Shown piece after piece: positions 56,706-64,000 of a DNA stretch of 64,000 nucleotides. Location of the stretch: positions 7,729,136 through 7,793,135 of the forward strand of contig NC_043742.1 of NCBI RefSeq assembly GCF_004337985.1, given 5' to 3'. Position 1 is the stretch's first letter. Each line of letters starts with the position of its first letter. The translations under genes and the position numbers were made by a program. The notes below the pieces were generated by a model. That model was given only the letters and a program-made list of their open reading frames with translations. It searched no databases and was not told the origin of the DNA. Source of the DNA: Pyricularia pennisetigena (Eukaryota > Ascomycota > Sordariomycetes > Magnaporthales > Pyriculariaceae).

Positions 56706-57178
56706 CTCATCAACAGCCCTCAGGTGCAAATGGATAATTGCGACTGTCACTGGATCATGGGCACCAAATCAGCGACGCCTGGTCGTGAACACTATTCAAC
56801 CAATACGATCGCGTTGTCCGCATTGAATATTGATTTGGGCGTGATTCAGGGGCGGCAATGTCCCGGGACTTCAAACCATCCCATTGCGAACAACCGACAG
56901 CTGGATTGGCCAAGCGGCATAGAGTGACTGGAGAATTCGATCCCAACTTTGTAGAGAAAATTGCTCCATCCTCACTGCTGTATAGCTCTTAGTCACTGTC
57001 ATCTTTGTGTTATCTAGTCTAGTCATGCCCTGTCCTCAGGGCATATTAACTACAGATTGTTCCCAACCATTTCTGCACACTTTCCTCTTACCTTTCATAA
57101 CCACAGATAATCTTTTGCTGATCCCGCACGTCTGTCCAACCTGCCCGAGTCTTCAGGAACAAACTGCGAGGCACTGCT
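56706..57178. other. Intergenic region / unresolved 5' exon
   Basis: About 470 bp. A frame open from the ATG at 57025 is rich in Cys and Pro and could be the first exon of the next gene, but I could not fix a splice. Confidence 0.4.
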
Positions 57179-58067
57179 GTGTCTCGTGTCAACAAACTGG
57201 ATCGTCAAACTCACGGCCAAGGGCCAACAGCTCAGCCGCGCGCATCTGCATCTCCCCCTTTCACCCCAGGCCTTAGGTTTCCCTTCCCGGCGGTCAAGTG
57301 CATCATCGGCCAGTACTTTCTCTCTATCGCTACTCCTCGCCGCTACTGGGCCTGGCTCATTGTCTGCGGCTTTTTCGACGCCGACAACAACGAGATTTGG
57401 CACAAGGAGATTTTTATCTCGCAGGACTGTGAACGTGGCTACAGCCATTCGACGAGACGGTACGACAACGGACCACTACCTCCTCGGTGGGCTGCTTTGG
57501 GTAAGTTACTGTCGTACATGTTGTTGCTATTTAATTTTGGCTACACACTTTGACGTGACTATCCTCTCGTCACTGTACGCCAGTGACGTTTTTCCCGCAT
57601 GTTATGGAGCAGTCAAGTGACTCGACACTTGTTCAATTATTATTTAAGAGCATTCACCCCGATGTCCCTACTTCTTAACTAACCTGGCTTCAGGTCAACT
57701 TCCTCACCCCAGTGACGACCTCTCAAACATCCGCATCCGAGGTTATAAGGTCGGTCAACGGACCTACGATATTGCCAACAGCCAGGTTGTCGACGTCACA
57801 CGTCCAGACAGTCCAGTAGTTGTCCGACCTACCTCGGCTACTACAGCTGTGCCTGTCCAGACTCTCATTGCACCACAAGCACCTCCAAGGCGTACAGCTC
57901 ATCCAATACCCCAGCCAACCTACATCTCTGCTCAGCAAGCCTTTAACTCGTTATTTCACCACCGAAATCCGACAGTTGTAAGCCAGAGACAAGGTCGCTG
58001 GAGTACTGTTTTCAACCCTTACATCGCACAGTGGGTTCCTGTCTGGACTCCTGCCAACCAGAACTAG
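57179..58067 (+). CDS. Hypothetical protein, 5' end unresolved
   Basis: The frame ending at 57500 splices through a 193-bp intron (GTAAGT, CTAAC, CAG) to exon 57694-58067. Coding-like text runs ADNNEIWHKEIFISQDCERG, RRYDNGPLPPRWAALG, then across the splice QLPHPSDDLSNIRIRGYKVG and QRTYDIANSQVVDVTRP, ending in a Pro/Gln-rich tail (VPVWTPANQN). There is no ATG in this frame in the first exon (only GTG at 57179), so at least one upstream exon is missing. No domain is recognised. Its stop lies only 82 bp before the next gene's ATG, with an apparent intron in between. Confidence 0.5.
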
Positions 58068-58149
58068 ACTCAGGTAAGCTAAAGCCCTCTCTTATACCCA
58101 AGCAGCTTTTGACACCTTGCCCGCTGTACCCAGATCTTGGCCTGATACA

Positions 58150-59085
58150 ATGTCGGACCCATCGGATAGAGGCCGTACTTCGCGCTCGCAGTCTCGAGCA
58201 CCTAGCCACCAAGCTACGCCGGCTCAAACAGCAGCCTCACCAGCCCAACCAGCACCAACACCTACTGCTGCCACACCGGCTGCCGCACGTTCGGCAACAG
58301 CATCAGCAAACACCCCCTTACCTCCCGTGAACGGCCCGCCTCCTCCGCCTATTCTGCCCCAGCTCCATCAGGCCGCCATGGCCTATTCTGGCACTGGCTT
58401 CAACGCCCGCTGGGGTCCGGACGGCGGTGGTCCACCAAACTACATGTATGGCTCAGGACGCGGATTGTACGGCCACCCAAGCCCTTACGCCAACATGCCG
58501 ATGCACTTTCAGCAGCCTGGTGGTTTCGGCTACTGTGCTCCAAGCGCACCCATGATGATGCCCTACGGCATGGCCCAACAACCCTTTAATCCCTATGGCG
58601 GACAAGGTCACCCAAGGTTGGTCATGACGCCAGGCGGACGACCTCCGTATCCATATCCCATCGTGGATGGGAGCGCGCCCTCGACCAATATGACCAACAG
58701 CACGGGAGGTGTAGGTTGCGAGCCAGGATACAGCTACTTTTTCCCACCCGAGCACACCAAGATACACTTTCTACGGACGGGCCCAGACGCGCCGTGGCAG
58801 CTGCCTCCGGGCACGCATATTGAATTCACGGCGGCGCACGTCCCGACCAACATCACCATCGCGCAGCTGATGAAGGGTTTCGGGGCGTCCAACTCCAACC
58901 CGCGGCTCAACAACATCTGGGAGGTGCTGCCGGCGGGCAATGGCAAGTGGTACAAGGGTATGCAGTTCAACGGGGACGACAGCGATAGCTGCAAGAAGAC
59001 GCTCAAGGAGGTCGGGTGGGACAAGACCAGGAGCGGGCTTCCGGGGGAGAGTCCGGTTGTTTATCTGTACGTCACCAAGGATTAA
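58150..59085 (+). CDS. Pro/Ala-rich protein with conserved C-terminal domain
   Basis: An uninterrupted 311-aa frame from the ATG at 58150 (ACAATGTCG). Residues 1-70 are Ser/Ala/Pro/Thr-rich (SQSRAPSHQATPAQTAASPA). Residues 70-190 are rich in Gly, Pro, Tyr and Met (GPPPPPILPQLHQAAMAYSG, MMMPYGMAQQPFNPYGGQGH). The last ~110 form a compact domain with GYSYFFPPEHTKIHFLRTG, TNITIAQLMKGFG and NGDDSDSCKKTLKEVGWDK. I have an impression of similar C-terminal domains in other filamentous fungi, with unknown function. No signal peptide; a cytoplasmic or nuclear protein with prion-like middle composition. Downstream is a T-rich 3' region. Confidence 0.75.
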   Translation: MSDPSDRGRTSRSQSRAPSHQATPAQTAASPAQPAPTPTAATPAAARSATASANTPLPPVNGPPPPPILPQLHQAAMAYSGTGFNARWGPDGGGPPNYMYGSGRGLYGHPSPYANMPMHFQQPGGFGYCAPSAPMMMPYGMAQQPFNPYGGQGHPRLVMTPGGRPPYPYPIVDGSAPSTNMTNSTGGVGCEPGYSYFFPPEHTKIHFLRTGPDAPWQLPPGTHIEFTAAHVPTNITIAQLMKGFGASNSNPRLNNIWEVLPAGNGKWYKGMQFNGDDSDSCKKTLKEVGWDKTRSGLPGESPVVYLYVTKD

Positions 59086-59354
59086 GGGTGGCTGTAGCGG
59101 GCTTTGTGGTTGGTAGTTTCATGGCTTCTTGAATGGGGAGTGCTACCTTTTGCGTTCTGCTGCTTTGTCTTACTCTCTAGTATTGAGGTTATTTGCGTTT
59201 GTTGGGCTTTTTTTTTTCTTTTTTTTTTTTTCTTTCTTTGGTCTTTGGGACTTGTTGTGCAGCGCATGGTTTCTTGGAACGAGCATGGATGATGATGAAT
59301 TGCGCGCTAGATCTAGATCGTTTCCACACTAGTTTGACAAATCCAGCCGAATCG

Positions 59355-61405
59355 TTATTCATCACGTTGTACGCCCCGAGCAGCCGCCCTATTGCTAGAT
59401 TCCGGCGAGTCTGCAGCCTCATCAAGCTTCGCCGGCCCGGCGCTAGGGCCCGCCGGCTCAAACGGTGCAATGGTCTTCCTCCGGGCCTCCTCCTCGGTAA
59501 AGGTGCCGTACATGTCAACGGGGTCGGCGCAGCCCAGGTTCTTGGGTGGGAATACGCGCACGACGACGTAGTATATCAGGGAAGCGGAGAAGAAACCTGT
59601 GGTAGATGGTGAGAACTCATCTAGCTGCGCAAAGGAAGTCAACTACTTNNNNNNNNNNNNNNNNNNNNNNNNNNNNNNNNNNNNNNNNNNNNNNNNNNNN
59701 NNNNNNNNNNNNNNNNNNNNNNNNNNNNGACGTACCGAAAAAGTAGTTTCCCGTGTTGTACTTGACCAGGCCGTCGGGGACCCGGAGATTCGGGTTCAAC
59801 CGAGCAACCATGCCAGGCACGGCCGGAACAAAGCACACAATCCACACCAGTATTGCTCGTAGGTTGAAGCCGTGGGTGAAGTAATAGCTGCCGCCTTTGT
59901 CCAGAGTGTATAGCTGAGAGAGTTCAATCTTTTGCTTGCGCAAAAGGAAGTAATCGGTCTATCAAATTGATTGAAGTCAGCCTGATGAACAAAAAAAAAA
60001 AAAAAAAAAAGCTACATGAAAGAACAGAGCAGACTTGACTTACCACCATGATCCCAGTCAGAGGGGCCAGAAAGACCGAGAAAGACGCCATGGTGGCGAC
60101 AAAGACGGACGAAGTGTTGTAAAACAGCCACGGCTGCACGACCCACGACAGCGCGGCGCAAATCATGCATCCCCTGCGGATGTTAATGTAGCGAGGGAAC
60201 AGGCCCGCAAGGTCCATGCCGGCGGCATATCCGTTGCCCATGATGTTCTCGGCCAGTTGGCTGCACACCAGCCCCAGGGAGCAGAAGAAGGCGGCCGCGC
60301 GCCTCCCTGCGGTATAGTCGTCCACCATCCACTGAATGACAATGTATAAAGGATTCCAAAACGGCGGCTCGCCGTCCCAGACCACCAGGCTCGCACTCGC
60401 CGTCAGGATGCCCATCAGCGGGACCATGGTGCCCGGGACAAACGTCGCAAACGCCAGCCCTGGAACCTGGTCGCCCTGCCGCCTGGCGAAGCGCGTAAAG
60501 TCTGCCTGGTTCAGGATGCCGGCGCTGATGGCTCCGATGCCGCTGGTGATGGCGTAGAACCACGTCCAGGCTCGGTCCGGGGACGGGGGTCCCGGGGCGC
60601 GGATCAAAGGGCCCACGCCGCCGGCGGTGTGGCAAGTCCACACGGTGATGGACAGCATGACGCAAAAGGTGATGCAGTTTGCGATGGCGACGGGACGGAT
60701 GGCGACTTCTGGGCGGAACCACATGAGCGGGACGCTGATGAGCTGAAAAACGGCGAAGCCAATAAAGTCCCGGGTGGCGACGTGGGCGTCCGCGCTAAAG
60801 GTGTTTGGCATCTCGAGAAAAGCCCTGCTCCAGGAGCTGATCATGGCGGTCACGCACAAGCCGCCGAGCCAGGCCTGGCTGGCGTACCAGACGACGGAGA
60901 GGGTGACGCGGATGGCGATGCCGACGTAGCTGCCGAGCTGGCCAAAGATGATCCTCTGGACGACGGTGAAACCGACGTGCCACTCGCCGCCGACCCAGCC
61001 GGTGGCGGTGGCGACGGTGACGACAAAGACCTGCGAGACGAACAGCGCCACTACGGCTTCCCACACGGCGAGACCCAAGCCGAGGATGGCGGCGCTGGCG
61101 GCCCACGCCGTGATGGTGAACTGGGCAATGGCGAAGAAGGCGAGGTACTGCGGACGGCCCCAGATCCGGCGCGACGGGGGCATGGGGGCTATGTCCGGGT
61201 TGATAAGGTGGGTGGTGCGGAAGCCATGGTTGACCTCGGAGTCGTCCGAGACGGCGAGTCGGCGCTTGAGACCGGCGAACATTTTGGGCGGTGACCTGGT
61301 ATGGGCGGTGGCTATGGTGCTGCCAGACGATGAGGCTGAGAATGAGGGTTGAAGAGGGCCGAGGAGGGGTTGCCGCTCAGCGGCCGACGAAGAAGAGTCT
61401 CCCAT
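59355..61405 (-). CDS. NCS1 nucleobase transporter (Fur-like)
   Basis: Exons 61405-60044, 59958-59736 and 59596-59355 join to 608 aa. Intron 1 (85 bp) has GTAAGT...TAG. Intron 2 has a GTACGT donor and CAG acceptor and encloses the 80-N gap, so no coding sequence need be missing. The ~100-residue N-terminus is cytosolic; signatures include RRIWGRPQYLAFFAIAQFTI, LGSYVGIAIRVTLSVVWYAS, ILNQADFTRFAR, GNGYAAGMDLAGLFPRYINI and NPNLRVPDGLVKYNTGNYFF. NCS1 Fur-type carriers import uracil, allantoin, uric acid or related compounds by proton symport (family knowledge); specificity is not predictable. It ends in an Ala/Pro/Glu-rich cytosolic tail. Start at 61405 (MGDSSSSAAE) is the first Met fitting the family. 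Confidence 0.92.
59649..59728. other. Assembly gap (80 N)
   Basis: A run of 80 N inside intron 2 of the NCS1 transporter gene. Flanking splice sites are intact, so the gap affects intron sequence only. The true length may differ from 80. Confidence 0.99.
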
Positions 61406-62903
61406 GGTTGGACGATTGGTTCTGAATGCCCAGAGATTGGAAATGCCGAGTGCGGGGAAACAGATGTAGATAGCATGCCGCGAGATAGGAGCTGGTCTGG
61501 AACTTGGCTTTAAGGTTAGGGATAGGGCTGGGGGACTTGGTGGCCAAGACCCATGTGAGTTTTGGATATTCAAGAACCAGTCTTGTACGGACACTGGTCC
61601 AGCAAACCAGTTCTCGACTATGCCCGGGTCCAATGTTTCGTTTGGTACATTTAGTCAACACTAAACTCCTGTCGGCGTGAGATCCACCGATGAAAAAGGT
61701 CGTGTCGCAGCCTGTGGGGGAGGCACACACCCAGCCACGTGATGAGATGGATAAGATAAGATAATCTTCCATGTCAATGCCATCTGAGCTGAGTGTTTGA
61801 CCGTGGCAGGCACGACAATGGATGAATGGCTTGATGGGGGTCGTTCCTGGCGTCAATGAAAGCGGGGCAGGAAAAGTCAATTCCCGTTCCAAACAGCCTG
61901 CGAGATTTAAAGATTTGAAGAAAATACAAAATTCATCATCAGACGTTGTTTTTTAGACTTTTCACAAGTAAACCATTCAGCCGCATAGTGGAACGCTAAA
62001 ATTCCTTCTAAGGTTTTGGTTTTTTTTTTGGGTTTGGGTTTTTTTTTTCTTTCCGATACCGCTCTTTGGTGCAATTTCTCCAGCATTGGGTCCTAATTGT
62101 GTTTTCCAGCCGTCTGCATTTCTCCCGAGTTGGTGTCCACATTTTCAAATAAAACTCCAAGACACTAAAATTTCCACTTGATGACAGTCCATCGTAAATA
62201 CTTTGTACAACCATTACAAAGCTTTACCGATGTTTAAATACCAGGGTTCACCTACTGTACATGATTGTTACCGACCAAGTGGTTCAATCCACCCAGCAAC
62301 CGGATATGATAAACCCCAAAGATAGGATGAACGCCGGATAGGACCGGGTACTGGTGCCGTCATCGGATGATTCGGCAGCTTCCCAGCCTCTCCCTGTGCA
62401 CGCATTATACGAGGTCTGGCTTTAGACTCAAAAGACCTTGATCATCAATACCCCTCATCTGTGCCACGGTGACACCAATAGGCTACCTACCCATGCTATA
62501 TTATCCACAAATGCAAGGTACTTGGAGTGTTTTTTTTCGTTTGTTCGATCCCACAACAAGTAATAACGTTCGTCCATCCAATTTCAATCGGCCCACGGAA
62601 CCCTGAAAGGGAAGGTCGATATTGTTCCATGACGAAGCACCATCGAAAACCAACCAACAGCTATCAGCTTTCTTGCGCCTTTCCGGCCTGGACTCGCTTG
62701 CACCATGCATGCTGACTCTAAACCCCGCTCGACGGCTCAATTGCCCTGCAAATAATCTCCGCACCGATGACGATGCGAGCAAAAGGGTTACGATATAAGC
62801 TTGCCTTCTCTGCCTGGCTCTGCCCAGTCTCAACCTGCAGCTCCTCACGCCTTGGCTGTCTTGACCATTGCTTGTTCTGACGATCCTTGTCGAACTGTCA
62901 ATT
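61406..62903. other. Divergent promoter region
   Basis: About 1.5 kb between the leftward NCS1 gene and the rightward DPP5 gene. T-runs occur near 62023-62050. Open frames here are short, without bias or motifs. Confidence 0.55.
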
Positions 62904-64000
62904 ATGCATTTCACCAGGAGCTTGCTGGCGGCGGTCGCTCTGCCCGTCGCCTGGGCCATTACCCCAGAGGCTATGCTGTCGGCAAACCGGTACTCTGATG
63001 CCGTGCCCAATCCCTCCGGAGTGAGTCTGGATTTCCTATCAATTGTTGTACTTGCTGCATAATCTAGACTTTTTTACTCACCAATCTCAGGAATTTGCTC
63101 TCTTCACGGCTAGCAAGTACTCTTTCCAGTCTGGTTCGCGACGGAGCTGGTGGAACATTTTGGATCTCAAGACCGGCGACATCTCCGTTTGGTACAACGG
63201 ATCCGACATTTCCGAGGTTGTCTTTGCCGGTCCGACTCCGACCAGCATCATCTACCTCAACGGCACCAACGCCGAAGAGGATGGAGGCGTTAGCCTGTAT
63301 ACCGCGGACCTCCACTCGCCGACCAATGCCACCCTGGTGGCCTCTCTGCCGGCTCCCTACTCCGGACTCAAAGCGGCGCGCACATCCTCTGGTGACATCA
63401 ATTTCCTGCTCACCGCCAAGGCATACCCCAACGGAACTGTGTACAACGAGCAGCTTGCCCCCAAGGCGAGGAGCTCAGCCAACATTTATACATCTCTGTA
63501 TCCTCGTCACTGGGCAAGTACTATCTTTCCGATATGTACATATGACTTTTGCTAACATTACTACCATCATCTAGGACTACTGGCTGACCCCCCAGAAAAA
63601 TGCTGTTTTCGGAGGTGTCCTCAAGTCTGGTAGCGGTGGTTACTCACTCTCCGGTAACCTCACCAACTATGTCACTGGAATATGCGACGTTACCTGCGCC
63701 GAGAGCCCATACGACCTCAACGGAGCCAGCGATTACGAGCTCTCCCCGGATGGCAGCAAGGTCGCTTTCATGACCAAGGATATCGGACTTCCCCTCGCCA
63801 ACACGACAAGCACCCAGATCTACCTTGTCCCCTTCACCGGCACCGCCAAGGATGCCGTCCCAATCAACCCCCGTAGCAGCAGCGCCAAGTACCCCGAGGC
63901 CCAGGGCGCCTCGGCAAGCCCCTTTTTCTCTCCCGACAGCAGCAAGATTGCATACGTGCAGATGAACGGCATCAACTACGAATCCGACCGCTCCATCCTG
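62904..64000 (+). CDS. dpp5: Secreted dipeptidyl-peptidase 5, 3' truncated by window
   Basis: Exons 62904-63020, 63091-63513 and 63575 onward; the gene leaves the window at 64000, so only about 322 N-terminal residues are seen. The signal peptide is MHFTRSLLAAVALPVAWA. The following text matches DPP V of Aspergillus and dermatophytes: ITPEAMLSANRYSDAVPNPS, FALFTASKYSFQ, WWNILDLKTGDISVW, then beta-propeller blades with GASDYELSPDGSKVAFMTKD and ASPFFSPDSSKIAYVQMNG. The S9C catalytic Ser/Asp/His domain would lie beyond the window. DPP5 releases Xaa-Ala and similar dipeptides outside the cell and is a known fungal antigen (family knowledge). Intron 1 is 70 bp (GTGAGT...CAG). Intron 2 (61 bp) uses a GC donor (GCAAGT) with a CTAAC branch site and TAG. 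Confidence 0.93.

Noticed and set aside
61377..61892. 171-codon minus-strand frame overlapping the NCS1 start
   Set aside because: Lies in the promoter/5' UTR in another frame; no motif and mixed composition.

Overview
The window looks like nuclear DNA of a filamentous ascomycete, most likely a Sordariomycete. Genes carry short introns (about 53-220 bp) with GTRAGT donors, CTAAC/CTGAC branch sites and YAG acceptors. Coding DNA is rich in G/C at third positions, intergenic DNA is AT-rich with long A/T runs, and the families (Zn2Cys6 regulators, DPP5, GH6, Ecm33-like GPI proteins, small secreted Cys-rich proteins) are typical of plant-associated fungi. A Magnaporthales-like source is only an impression. 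Most gene models below were made by joining exons by eye; each joined length was checked to be divisible by three.

Layout. 0-10.3 kb is conserved housekeeping: MON2 (endosome/Golgi trafficking), a mitochondrial stomatin-like protein, a methyltransferase and a dienelactone-hydrolase-like protein. 10.3-15.5 kb is gene-poor, with one small basic Pro-rich ORF. 15.5-18.5 kb has an Ecm33-like GPI cell-wall protein and a GH6 cellulase facing each other. 19.5-24 kb is a decayed, repeat-bearing stretch with an intron-containing tRNA-Gly, a tRNA-Leu, a mutated partial duplicate of the tRNA-Leu locus and one copy of a GC-rich dispersed repeat. It is followed by two convergent secreted Cys-containing proteins (24.1-25.5 kb). 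27.2-29.6 kb is an RBR-type E3 ligase whose long reading frame is cut by a single in-frame TAG. 30.5-31.6 kb is a histidine phosphatase. 33-36 kb is a graveyard: a broken gene containing the second copy of the dispersed repeat, and a decayed class 3 aldehyde dehydrogenase.

38.3-49.4 kb is the most coherent group: a Dal5-type MFS transporter, an RpiB-family isomerase whose signature resembles erythrulose-4-phosphate isomerases, a polyol-type SDR, a class II aldolase, a Zn2Cys6 regulator and a monocarboxylate-type MFS transporter. I infer a sugar/polyol catabolic cluster related in logic to fungal erythritol clusters; no kinase is present in it.

49.4-55.5 kb is AT-rich with lineage-specific-looking genes, including a secreted 244-aa protein. 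55.5-64 kb returns to conserved genes: an ankyrin protein, two tandem hypothetical genes bridged by an apparent intron, an NCS1 nucleobase transporter (with an 80-N assembly gap inside an intron) and the start of a secreted DPP5 peptidase that runs off the window.
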